A stretch of DNA of 64,000 bases from Nitrospirota bacterium (GTDB taxonomy: Bacteria > Nitrospirota > Nitrospiria > SBBL01 > JAADHI01): assembly GCA_029261195.1 (NCBI GenBank), contig JAJDBU010000044.1, positions 1 through 64,000 on the forward strand. Direction: 5' to 3'. The translations under genes and the position numbers were made by a program. Positions within the stretch are counted from its first letter, which is position 1. Each line of letters opens with the position of its first letter. The notes beneath the pieces were generated by a model. The model was not told the DNA's origin and made no database searches. It worked only from the letters and a program-made list of their open reading frames with translations. Positions 24,958-33,078 of the stretch are shown here, piece by piece.

Positions 24958-25917
24958 CTAGTTTACCATATTGGCAGGGGGTTCATTTTTGAAAACGGCC
25001 AGGAGATTATTGATGACCATCAGTCCCATAGCGATTCGAGTTTCTGAAGAGGCCGAACCGATGTGGGGCAGGGTGATGACATTTTTCATCTTGAGTAATG
25101 CCGGTGAAATCACAGGTTCTTCTTCATAAACATCCAATCCGGCTCCTGCAATTTGCTTTTCTTTCAATGCCTGCACCAGGGCCTTTTCGTCAACAATCGG
25201 TCCTCGCGATGTATTAATTAAGATCGCGTTTGGTTTCATACGCTGAAATGCCGACTGGCCAATGAGATGCAAGGAGGCCTGATTTAAGGGAAGATGGAGT
25301 GAAAGATAGTCCGATTCACTTAAAAGATCCTGAAAGGGCAGATAGCTGACGCCCAGTAGTCTTTCGATTTCCGGTAGACGTCGGCGACTGTAATAGTTTA
25401 CCGACATCGAAAAGCCTGCCGCCCGCCGGACGACGGCTTGAGCAATGCGTCCCATGCCGACGATGCCGAGTTTTTTCCCGTAGATATCGTTTCCTAGAAG
25501 TTCGGTCGGAGACCAACCGCTCCATTGGCTGCTTTGCAGCATTTGATCGCCCTCTGGAATACGTCTGGCGACTGCCATCAGGAGCGCCCAACTTAAATCA
25601 GCCGTGGTTTCGGTCAACACACCCGGCGTATTGGTGACAGCAATCCCCAGGGCTTTTGCTGCGATAAGGTCAATATTGTTGTAACCGACGGCATAATTGG
25701 CGATGATCTTCAGGTGGGGCGCCCCTTTAAGGAGAGTCTCGTCAATCGGGTCACTCAGCATTGTAATCATCCCCTCGGCTTCGCGGACCCCCTCTTTGAT
25801 TTCTTCTTTGTTGAGAGGACGATCCAGGGGGTCGTAACGAAGATCAAAGTGGATGCGAAGCTGCTCCATGACAGGCTCCGGAAGTAAGCGTGTTAAAAAA
25901 ACGATTGCCTTGCTCAT
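24958..25917 (-). CDS. D-2-hydroxyacid dehydrogenase, glyoxylate/hydroxypyruvate reductase-like
   Basis: A 319-residue cytoplasmic NAD(P)H-dependent reductase. The nucleotide fold starts at GIVGMGRIAQAV, and the catalytic Arg, Glu and His are in NTSRGPIVDE, LDVYEEEP and LPHIGSAS. The acidic residue that NAD-specific members use after the second strand is replaced by YYSRRR, which suggests NADPH preference. The family would reduce glyoxylate or hydroxypyruvate. I chose the ATG at 25917 (GAGGAT upstream); the frame is open further up to 26070, but that part is Pro/Glu-rich and lacks a ribosome site. Confidence 0.88.
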   Translation of the reverse strand: MSKAIVFLTRLLPEPVMEQLRIHFDLRYDPLDRPLNKEEIKEGVREAEGMITMLSDPIDETLLKGAPHLKIIANYAVGYNNIDLIAAKALGIAVTNTPGVLTETTADLSWALLMAVARRIPEGDQMLQSSQWSGWSPTELLGNDIYGKKLGIVGMGRIAQAVVRRAAGFSMSVNYYSRRRLPEIERLLGVSYLPFQDLLSESDYLSLHLPLNQASLHLIGQSAFQRMKPNAILINTSRGPIVDEKALVQALKEKQIAGAGLDVYEEEPVISPALLKMKNVITLPHIGSASSETRIAMGLMVINNLLAVFKNEPPANMVN

Positions 25918-26071
25918 TATATGATCCTCTTTAGGTGACTCAGGTTGAGGTGGCTCAGGGAGCTCTGAGCAAGCAAATGAAAGATATTCTGTTGGAGGAT
26001 ATTTTACCAAAATCAGGATAAAAACAACAGCTCTCCCTTCAGACTCATATTGTATTGGAAACGGCTCCATT

Positions 26072-26100
26072 TTGACATTGTGAAAGTCCTATAATATACT
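26072..26100 (+). promoter_or_regulatory. Strong sigma70-like promoter before the HEAT/HD-GYP pair
   Basis: TTGACA (26072-26077), 17-bp spacer, TATACT (26095-26100), about 114 bp upstream of the ATG at 26214. No other promoter of this quality is seen near. It should drive both genes. Confidence 0.7.
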
Positions 26101-26213
26101 TCCGCTCTCTTCAACCCATGTTACGCCTCGCCTATGCGCTCACTCCTTCCGAAGACAAGAGAAACCAAGCCCCTTGATTCCCTTTTCTATTGTAAGTTTC
26201 TTTGGAGCAAACA

Positions 26214-27932
26214 ATGGCAGAATTAGACAAGGAGCCATTGGAGGCGGATGAAGACTACAACGAAGAAGAAGTCAAGTCGGCGAAAGAAATCCTCCAAAAC
26301 CTGACAAAGACCATAAAAACACAAAAAATATACCTTCCCAATAACCCGATTCACCAAAAATTTACCCGTCAACTCCTGCAATTATTTCAGACTCATCTTG
26401 AAAACTTTGGCGTTCTTCGGCTTAGAATCAAGCGATTTGAACTCATCTGCTCGGGACAAGTGATCTACGAAAATGCAGACCGCCTTGAGAGCATTGCATT
26501 CAGATTTTTTGTCGATGGTTTGCGTAAGCTTTCATTTCACCCGGGACTGGACAAGGAGGAAATGACCTATTTCCTGGATGTACTCGGGCGGGAGGAGCAA
26601 GGCTCAAGTGCAGATGACGATATCGTCACGCTGCTCTGGGAACGGCATTTTTCGCATATCCAGTATGTGGTCGTCGATGACTTGGCAGGCGAACTCGATG
26701 ATATCGAAAATCTGAAGGAAATGAAGCGTGAGGCACCATCAACGAAGCAGCTTCAGGCCGTCTACGAACAAGAAGCGCCTATCACACCGAGCGCCCTTGC
26801 CCCAAAAGGTATTGAGATCCCCTCTCTCCATATCTTTAAGCTGACTCAGGAAGAAATCAACTCGATCAAACGGGAGCTGCGCTGGGAGGAAGAAATCGAT
26901 ATCGTCAATGAGTTGCTTAACATGCTCTTTGACATTATCCGGATCGAACACGACGCCGGAATTTTTTCAGAAGTCTTAGACATCATCGACAACATCCTTC
27001 AGCAACTGATGTTCAGGGGTGACTTTTCGTATGCGAAGAAAATTCTTGCTTTTTTTCATGAAATGATCGAAGCGCCGCCCGGCCTTGAGTCTCCCCACCG
27101 ACTGCTCGTTCAGGAGGCCCTCGCTCGTGCAGGCACATCGGAAAGAATCATCAAATTGGCCCCGGTTTTAAACCATCTTTCCAGTGACCACGTTGATGCG
27201 CTAAGTGCTTTCCTATTGCTATTAAATAAAGAAGTCGTCTCGCCCTTGATTGAACTGCTTGCAGAGGTCAATACCATGAAGGCGAGAAGGGTCCTTTGCG
27301 ACATTCTCGCCGAGATTGGACAAAAAGATTATGCTGCGCTTGTCAACAGACTCAATGATGATCGCTGGTTTCTGGTGCGCAATTTAATCTACATCCTTGG
27401 CAAGATGCAGGATGAACGGACAACCAGCCACTTAAGTCAATTCGTTCATCACTATGAGTTAAAGGTTCGGAAGGAAGTCATCCATGTCCTGGATACAATG
27501 GAGAATCAACGCGCCACGACTCTTCTCCTTGAATTTTTGCCCGACCCTGACCTCTCAAACCGGGTTTACACCATTAAATGCATTGCAAAAAAGAAGATTA
27601 AGGCGGGCATGCCACATCTCTTGAAAATGATGCAGGCCAAAGGTTTTGACGAAAAAGCACTCTACGAAAAAAAGGAAATTTACACCGCCTATGCCAGCCT
27701 CGGCGGAGATGCAGTCCTCCCTGAAATTTCACAGTCTTTAGATATGCCTTGGAGCCTTTTTAGAAATGTCCACGCAGAAGAACGGGGTATTTGCGCCGCT
27801 GTCGCCCTTAAACGCCTTGCCTCTCCCGCATCAGCGGAAGCGCTCCGTCAAGGGAGTCGCTCAAAAAACAAGGCCATTCGGGAGGCATGTGAAACAGCGT
27901 TAAAAAAATTAGCCCCTGGAACAACAGAATAA
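26214..27932 (+). CDS. HEAT-repeat protein
   Basis: About 572 residues, cytoplasmic. After an acidic N-terminus comes an alpha/beta module (KIYLPNNPIHQKFTRQLLQL, FGVLRLRIKRFELICSGQVI, ADRLESIAFRFFVDGLRKL, about residues 25-135). From about 320 to the end are HEAT-like helical repeats (LLAEVNTMKARRVLCDILAE, LNDDRWFLVRNLIYILGKMQ, YELKVRKEVIHVLDTM). Such proteins are scaffolds. Start: ATG 26214 with GGAG nine bases upstream. The HD-GYP gene follows after 13 bp and carries a similar N-terminal module, so the two probably act together in signalling. Confidence 0.82.
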   Translation: MAELDKEPLEADEDYNEEEVKSAKEILQNLTKTIKTQKIYLPNNPIHQKFTRQLLQLFQTHLENFGVLRLRIKRFELICSGQVIYENADRLESIAFRFFVDGLRKLSFHPGLDKEEMTYFLDVLGREEQGSSADDDIVTLLWERHFSHIQYVVVDDLAGELDDIENLKEMKREAPSTKQLQAVYEQEAPITPSALAPKGIEIPSLHIFKLTQEEINSIKRELRWEEEIDIVNELLNMLFDIIRIEHDAGIFSEVLDIIDNILQQLMFRGDFSYAKKILAFFHEMIEAPPGLESPHRLLVQEALARAGTSERIIKLAPVLNHLSSDHVDALSAFLLLLNKEVVSPLIELLAEVNTMKARRVLCDILAEIGQKDYAALVNRLNDDRWFLVRNLIYILGKMQDERTTSHLSQFVHHYELKVRKEVIHVLDTMENQRATTLLLEFLPDPDLSNRVYTIKCIAKKKIKAGMPHLLKMMQAKGFDEKALYEKKEIYTAYASLGGDAVLPEISQSLDMPWSLFRNVHAEERGICAAVALKRLASPASAEALRQGSRSKNKAIREACETALKKLAPGTTE

Positions 27933-27945
27933 TGGAGCAGTAACA

Positions 27946-29379
27946 ATGCGTGGATATGATGAAGAGATCGCCCAGGTCGGAAAAAAACTGACCATTCAAT
28001 TGGCAATTCTCATCCGAACGAGTCAAATTCATAACCAGGGGAATGTCGCCCTGGAACCACCGACGGAAAAGGTCTACAACAGCCTGCACGCCCTTTTTTC
28101 AGGGGATTCAGAGGTCGCATTGAATCTTGAAGGCGATTTTCTTTTTATCGGTGAGACTCGTTTAAAAATCGATATTGAGGGTTTCGGAAACCTGATGTAT
28201 TTAATCGACGAGATGAAAAAACGACAGATTGGGAGCATTATTTTTTCCCGGGGCATCAAGAAGGCCGAGATCATCAAGTTCTGCGCGATTTTTGCCGGCT
28301 TCGACTTGGAAGCGCCCGATCCCTTTGAACGATTTCATGAAGCCCTGAAACAGGCCCGACTTAGCAATCCCTCGGTTGAGCCCTATGAGGAAAAGAAAGA
28401 ACAAGAGTCAGTTGATGACATATTCAAAGACAAAAAAGAACTCGCAAAACGGACTTACGTATCCACGGTCACAGCAGTCTCAGAGGTCATGGACAGCCTG
28501 AAGTTAAGGCAGGCGGTCAGCCTGAAGCGATCAAAACGGGTCGTCCAGTCAATGGTCGATACGATTTTGCAGGAAGATACGACCCTCTTAGGCCTCACCA
28601 ACCTCCGATGCCATGATGAATATACCTATAATCACTCGGTCAACGTCTGCATCCTGGCGCTGGCAATCGGTCAGCGCTTAGGCTATCGGAAAATGCGCCT
28701 AAGCGAACTCGGCATGGCTGCCCTCTTTCACGACCTCGGAAAGTTCGATATCCCCTTAGAAATCCTGAATAAGTCTACCGATTTTACGCCGGAGGAATGG
28801 GCCATTATGCGAAGCCACCCCATCATGTCGGTGAAAGAACTGGTACGACTTAAGGGCATTCACGAAATGGCGGTAAAAGTGGCCCTGGGCGCCTTTGAAC
28901 ATCACCTCAACTTTGACCTTTCCGGTTATCCTAAACTCGCCTCGCCTCGCAAATTAAGCCTGGTGGGACGGATTGTCTGCATTGTGGATTGTTATGATGC
29001 CCTGACCTCTTCACGAGTCTACAACCGCATCCCCTTCCCGCCCGACAGAGCCTTGCGATTTATGCTTGCCCGCTCCGGCAAAGCCTTCGACCCAATTTTA
29101 ATGAAGCTTTTTGTCAATGCAATTGGCGTTTTCCCAGTGGGAACACTTGCCTTGCTCAATACCAAAGAAATCGGCGTCGTCATCTCTTCTCACCCGAACC
29201 CTACAAAGGGGGACCGCCCGAAAGTCCGAATCATTGTCGAGTCATCAGGTAACGAAGCGAGCGAAGAGCGCATTGTTGACCTCTCTGAAGAAGACCGCCA
29301 CGGCCGCAGAGCTTATGAAATCGTCAAGGTCATTGATCCCGCAAAATACAAGATTGACGTCGGAAAGTACTTCTTATAA
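27946..29379 (+). CDS. HD-GYP domain protein (probable c-di-GMP phosphodiesterase)
   Basis: A 477-residue cytoplasmic protein. Residues about 1-135 match the N-terminal module of the preceding gene's product. A helical linker leads to the HD-GYP domain (about 225-400): HDEYTYNHSVNVC, FHDLGKFDIP, RSHPIMSVKELVRL, FEHHLNFDLSGYP, VGRIVCIVDCYDALTS and RALRFML. The metal-binding HD and the GYP triplet are present, but the motif normally read HHE is HHL here and HDIGK is HDLGK, so activity needs proof. C-terminus: a short beta domain (GTLALLNTKEIGVV). Translationally close to the HEAT gene. Confidence 0.87.
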   Translation: MRGYDEEIAQVGKKLTIQLAILIRTSQIHNQGNVALEPPTEKVYNSLHALFSGDSEVALNLEGDFLFIGETRLKIDIEGFGNLMYLIDEMKKRQIGSIIFSRGIKKAEIIKFCAIFAGFDLEAPDPFERFHEALKQARLSNPSVEPYEEKKEQESVDDIFKDKKELAKRTYVSTVTAVSEVMDSLKLRQAVSLKRSKRVVQSMVDTILQEDTTLLGLTNLRCHDEYTYNHSVNVCILALAIGQRLGYRKMRLSELGMAALFHDLGKFDIPLEILNKSTDFTPEEWAIMRSHPIMSVKELVRLKGIHEMAVKVALGAFEHHLNFDLSGYPKLASPRKLSLVGRIVCIVDCYDALTSSRVYNRIPFPPDRALRFMLARSGKAFDPILMKLFVNAIGVFPVGTLALLNTKEIGVVISSHPNPTKGDRPKVRIIVESSGNEASEERIVDLSEEDRHGRRAYEIVKVIDPAKYKIDVGKYFL

Positions 29380-29438
29380 CCCGAAAGTGAACCTCAAAAA
29401 TCAGACAGGGCCTTAAGCGTGATCTTCGATGGCTGAAT

Positions 29439-30344
29439 TCATCCTCTTGGATGATATTCCCGATGGATTTTTTTCAAGTGTTCCCGCGCAACGTGGGTGT
29501 AGATTTGTGTTGTGGAAATGTCGGCATGGCCGAGCATTAACTGTATTGATCGAAGATCTGCCCCGTTCTCTAGAAGATGGCTTGCAAACGAATGCCTGAG
29601 CATGTGGGGACTGATTTTTTTTTGTATGCCAGCCTTTCTGGCGTAAAGACCGAGCATTTTCCAGAAAGCCTGCCGCGACATCCGGCGCCCTAAACGACTG
29701 ATAAAAAGGTCGCCTGAAACCTTCTTTTTCAATAGGAGGGAACGCACCGAAACAAGGTAGTTTTTAGTTTTATCCACGGCACATTCCCCAATCGGAACGA
29801 TGCGCTCCTTTGCGCCTTTCCCTCGCGTAATCAAGTAACCTGCCTCCAGGTTTATGGCATTAATCGGAAGTTGAATCAACTCCGAAACCCTAAGCCCGCT
29901 TGCGTAAAGCAGTTCGATCATCGCATCATCCCGAAGTGCAGTGAGGGTCCTTCCTTTTTTTAAATTCAGCAAGGCCTCAACCTCTGACAGATGAAGGATT
30001 TTAGGGAGCCGCAAGGGTTTTTGAGGCGAGTCGATCTGCACCAGTGGATCATGAACAATCATTCCCTCGGATCTTAGGAAACTAAAAAAATTTCTCAAGG
30101 TCGAAACGATTCTCGCGATTGTCGAAGCGGAGAGTCCGGCCGTACGCAAATCAGAAAGAAATCTAAGGATTTTATAACGATTAATCTGTTTGATATTGAT
30201 TGAAGCTGAGTTAAATTCTGCCAAGTCTTTCTGTAAAAAATGAGAAAACCGTTTTAAATCTTGGGAATAGGCCGACAGGGTGTTTTTTGACAAGCCTTTT
30301 TCGACGACAATATAATTCAAAAATTGATCAATGATCGCATCCAT
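29439..30344 (-). CDS. xerD: Tyrosine site-specific recombinase XerD
   Basis: About 301 residues. The N-terminal SAM-like core-binding domain (IDQFLNYIVVEKGLSKNTL, AYSQDLKRF) and the catalytic domain with Arg in YASGLRVSELIQL, Lys in GKGAKERIVPIG, HMLRHSFASHLLENGADLR, GHADISTTQIYTHV give the full RKHRHY set. It resolves chromosome dimers at dif with XerC. Length and N-terminus match XerD from the ATG at 30344; the frame is open to 30407, but the extra part is not typical. Nothing suggests a mobile integrase. No dif site could be identified. Confidence 0.85.
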   Translation of the reverse strand: MDAIIDQFLNYIVVEKGLSKNTLSAYSQDLKRFSHFLQKDLAEFNSASINIKQINRYKILRFLSDLRTAGLSASTIARIVSTLRNFFSFLRSEGMIVHDPLVQIDSPQKPLRLPKILHLSEVEALLNLKKGRTLTALRDDAMIELLYASGLRVSELIQLPINAINLEAGYLITRGKGAKERIVPIGECAVDKTKNYLVSVRSLLLKKKVSGDLFISRLGRRMSRQAFWKMLGLYARKAGIQKKISPHMLRHSFASHLLENGADLRSIQLMLGHADISTTQIYTHVAREHLKKIHREYHPRG

Positions 30345-30531
30345 ATCTAGGATTGTATCTAGTGCATACACAAGGGTCAAGGGATGAGGACAAGCCAATA
30401 CTCTCATTGGTTTTCATCTAACATTGCTTCGTTTAAGCGCTGGGAGGGGTAATATCGATGTTTATCTTTTCAGTAGCCAAGTATTTACTTGGAAAAATCA
30501 GGGGAATGTCGGTTAAAATATAACAGAAAAC

Positions 30532-30567
30532 CGAAATGAGCCACCCCTCTAGGGACAGCTCATTTCG
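30532..30567 (-). terminator. Terminator after the cupredoxin-like gene
   Basis: A perfect 10-bp stem, CGAAATGAGC (30532-30541) and GCTCATTTCG (30558-30567), with a 16-base loop. On the minus strand it is followed by GTTTTCTG. It closes the transcript of the 30602 gene and probably the whole oxidase-cupredoxin unit. Confidence 0.75.
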
Positions 30568-30601
30568 AGACCTTATCGGTACGACTGAGTCGGCAGAGCG
30601 C

Positions 30602-31537
30602 TTATTGCTCAGAATCGTCTAAATAGAATTTACTTCGTTCTTCCCAACTGTGGGGGACAAGTAAATCTCCAGGTGAATTGTGGTCCTGTTTCTTCACCTT
30701 GGGTGGTACCAAGTGACCATCTTTTAGCCAGGTTTGTAAGCGGTAGCTCGTCTGAAGGTCATGTAAGGGAATACGGATTTCTTTGGAATTAAAGCTAAAA
30801 CCCATCTCTATCGTTTCATTGGGTTTAATGGTCACCGTTTGAGCCTGAACCTCCATATTGGGATGCCATGCAATCAAATGGTAGGTGCCCGGTGGTATAT
30901 TTGCAATTTCATATTCACCATTTTCATTCGTCACATCAAAATACGGGTTTCCGACAGCAAGTCCCCAAGACTGCATATAATCATGCACACCGCATTGTGT
31001 TCTAAAAATATAGTGCCCTGGTCGAAATTCAACGTCTTCTTGAATATTCGCCTTTTCCGGAACCGGTTTATTAAACATTTGAAAGGTATACTTGCTGTCT
31101 AGGGTGTAAGCCTGAATATCATGGAATATCGGGTCATTATTGGCGATTGTAACAGGGTGATTATTTCGAACCGGGGTCACAAAGGGCCGAATCTGGCAAT
31201 CCTCCAACCAGATAATCGGTTTATGATTAAAAGGTTTCCCTTTTTCTACCCCGACAAGGGAAATCACCACATCTTGAAATCCGCCATCTTCAGCTTTCAT
31301 AAATTCGTGTAAATATCGATTGCCATTACCATCCGAAATGCTCCGACAGAATTCAATATTTGGAGAAAAAATCAGGTGGTAAACCCGTGCGGGGGGAACT
31401 TGTCCTTCCAGGTAAATCTTTCCTTTTAGATTCCCGCCATTCTCCACCCGTTCCACTTCATAGCCCCATCCTTGTGGTAAATTGACCCCCAAAGATACAA
31501 ACAAAACCAGTAAAGACAGACTTATTTTTCTAATCAC
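30602..31537 (-). CDS. Secreted cupredoxin-like protein with a carboxypeptidase-regulatory domain (paralogue B)
   Basis: A 311-residue exported protein (signal peptide ending PQGWGYE). After a beta-rich start there is a cupredoxin-like domain: His in NNDPIFHDIQAY and the C-terminal loop TQCGVHDYMQSWG (Cys, His, Met), which fits a type 1 copper site. Then a carboxypeptidase-regulatory-like beta-sandwich (VTNENGEYEIANIPPGTYHL, AWHPNMEVQ). It shares this layout with the protein at 31794 (about one third identical by eye), so they are paralogues. Good Shine-Dalgarno GAAGGAGAAGC. Together with the oxidase gene these form a minus-strand locus; likely role: electron transfer to or from the oxidase. 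Confidence 0.83.
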   Translation of the reverse strand: MIRKISLSLLVLFVSLGVNLPQGWGYEVERVENGGNLKGKIYLEGQVPPARVYHLIFSPNIEFCRSISDGNGNRYLHEFMKAEDGGFQDVVISLVGVEKGKPFNHKPIIWLEDCQIRPFVTPVRNNHPVTIANNDPIFHDIQAYTLDSKYTFQMFNKPVPEKANIQEDVEFRPGHYIFRTQCGVHDYMQSWGLAVGNPYFDVTNENGEYEIANIPPGTYHLIAWHPNMEVQAQTVTIKPNETIEMGFSFNSKEIRIPLHDLQTSYRLQTWLKDGHLVPPKVKKQDHNSPGDLLVPHSWEERSKFYLDDSEQ

Positions 31538-31678
31538 GATGCTTCTCCTTCACTTTCACATAATGAACAAGTCGGCAGCAATCTGCCGAGGCTCACAATG
31601 CGATAACTTTGTAGATCTTACAATCGGCTTAAGATATAAAAAATTGGTCAATTCGTCAAGATTGAGTCATACACGCAT

Positions 31679-31716
31679 AATCCCCCCGAGATCCAATCAC
31701 GGACTTCAGGGGGATT
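31679..31716 (-). other. Stem-loop between the two cupredoxin-like genes
   Basis: AATCCCCC (31679-31686) pairs with GGGGGATT (31709-31716), a perfect 8-bp stem with a 22-base loop in the 256-bp gap 31538-31793. No T-run follows on the minus strand, so it is more likely a processing or stabilising element than a terminator. The gap otherwise shows no gene. Confidence 0.4.
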
Positions 31717-31793
31717 TATAGGCACCATTTTGAGAAAAACAGAGAGAGCTGAGAAATCCGGGAGGGGAAATAGGCGAATGCCGCTGATGCACT

Positions 31794-32759
31794 TTAGTCG
31801 ATAATAATCCGCTCTTCCCCTTCATGAAGTTTATGATCTTCAGGTGTGGCCGTATCCAGACGAAATCTGTCCTGAGACTCGTATGTCGGCCGTCTCACTT
31901 CATTCCCGTCAAATGCAAAGTTCAGCCGGGACGTGCTCTTCGCCTTCACCGTAACGGTTTTCTTAAAGATCTTGAAGTGAGGATGCCAGATGCTAACTTC
32001 ATATGTTCCTGGCGGAATACCATCAATAGTGTAAGTACCGTCCTTCGCGGTTTTTGCATAGTAGGGATTTTCCACAGCAAAACCCCAACTCTGCATGAAT
32101 TCATGCATGCCACAGATCATCTGGGAAATCCGTCGGCCTCGCGTAAAGTGAAGCACACCTCCCCGGGGTTCGGCTGAGATCGGCAGGGGGGTATTCAGGA
32201 TAATATTTCCCTTTTCATTCTGATACACCTGGATATTGTGAACCACCGGGTCCCGGTTGATCATGTTCATCCGTTGGTTGTTATGGATGATGGCCACATT
32301 GGGATGTTCGTGGTGGAGTTGCCCTTCTTCATCAATTGAAAACTGCTCTTCATCAGCAACATCAGCTGGGTGAAACATGCAATCGACTGCGACAAATTCA
32401 GCCACGGTCGGGAGGTAAGGTTTACCTTTTTCGATTTTTTGAATCGAGACGACTGCCTCCCAAATGCCTCGATTGCCGTCCTTGCTGACGATAAATTCTT
32501 TCAGACGGACATTCCCCTGCCCATCTGATATTTTTTTACAAAAAGGACCAAAGGGATACTGAATCAATACAAAAACCCGTGGCTCCGGTTTGGATCCTTC
32601 CATACTGATTCTACCGCTAATCGTACCGCCATTACTTACGTCGATCTCTTCGTAAGCATTGGCCATAGGAAGTCGAATCATTCCGACAAGGGCCAGTATC
32701 AGGACACCCCAAAGACCTTTCATTAAATATTTTTTCCCGGCCATGCAATATATTTTCAT
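31794..32759 (-). CDS. Secreted cupredoxin-like protein with a carboxypeptidase-regulatory domain (paralogue A)
   Basis: About 321 residues from the ATG at 32759 (GGGGG eight bases upstream). Signal peptide with core LWGVLILALVGMI, cleavage near PMANAY. The cupredoxin-like part has His in NRDPVVHNIQVY and the loop ICGMHEFMQSWG, giving a His-Cys-His-Met set like paralogue B. The C-terminal regulatory domain reads AKDGTYTIDGIPPGTYEVSI and IWHPHFKIFK. A His/Glu-rich insertion (GQLHHEHPN) near residue 170 is specific to this copy. It lies 112 bp after the oxidase reading frame, with a stem-loop between, and is probably a partner in metal oxidation. Confidence 0.83.
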   Translation of the reverse strand: MKIYCMAGKKYLMKGLWGVLILALVGMIRLPMANAYEEIDVSNGGTISGRISMEGSKPEPRVFVLIQYPFGPFCKKISDGQGNVRLKEFIVSKDGNRGIWEAVVSIQKIEKGKPYLPTVAEFVAVDCMFHPADVADEEQFSIDEEGQLHHEHPNVAIIHNNQRMNMINRDPVVHNIQVYQNEKGNIILNTPLPISAEPRGGVLHFTRGRRISQMICGMHEFMQSWGFAVENPYYAKTAKDGTYTIDGIPPGTYEVSIWHPHFKIFKKTVTVKAKSTSRLNFAFDGNEVRRPTYESQDRFRLDTATPEDHKLHEGEERIIID

Positions 32760-32800
32760 TGTCATTTCCCCCATATCAAACAACTTCCCCATGAACGCAA

Positions 32801-32840
32801 ATTGGGGCAAGAGGCCAGTTTTCACTCCCCTTGCCCCAAT
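32801..32840 (-). other. Stem-loop after the multicopper oxidase gene
   Basis: ATTGGGGCAAG (32801-32811) and CTTGCCCCAAT (32830-32840) form a perfect 11-bp stem. On the minus strand only AATTTG follows, so it may be a weak terminator or attenuator that sets the ratio of oxidase to cupredoxin transcripts. Confidence 0.55.
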
Positions 32841-32871
32841 CTGTTAACGACTGACTACGCTATCTCTGTGC

Positions 32872-33078
32872 TTATTTCTCAAGCATCGAGACAGGTCCGG
32901 GCGCTTCTTCAAGACCCGATAATACCTCAGGGGTCCCCTCTTGCGGGACATCTGCTGTTCTGCTGCCAACACCCCCGCCCGAATTCAGCGGAAGGATGGA
33001 CTGGTTACCAGGCGGCAGGACTTTAAAATAGCCCCACTGACCCGCAGCCGCATAAGGCAAGCGATGGTTCTGCCAGAG
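32872..33078 (-). pseudogene. C-terminal tail of the multicopper oxidase beyond an in-frame TAA
   Basis: Directly after the TAA at 33079-33081 the same frame stays open for 68 codons to a TAA at 32872-32874. It reads LWQNHRLPYAAAGQWGYFKV and LPPGNQSILPLNSGGG. That is the usual end of large MofA-type oxidases, where 'Y-L-x-x-N-H-R-x-P-Y' with 'G-x-W-G-Y-F' closes the last cupredoxin domain. Replacing the TAA by a Tyr codon (TAT/TAC) restores a continuous protein. Confidence 0.8.

Noticed and set aside
29439-30344. Integrase of a mobile element
   Set aside because: Length, N-terminus and motifs match the housekeeping recombinase XerD; no element borders are seen around it.
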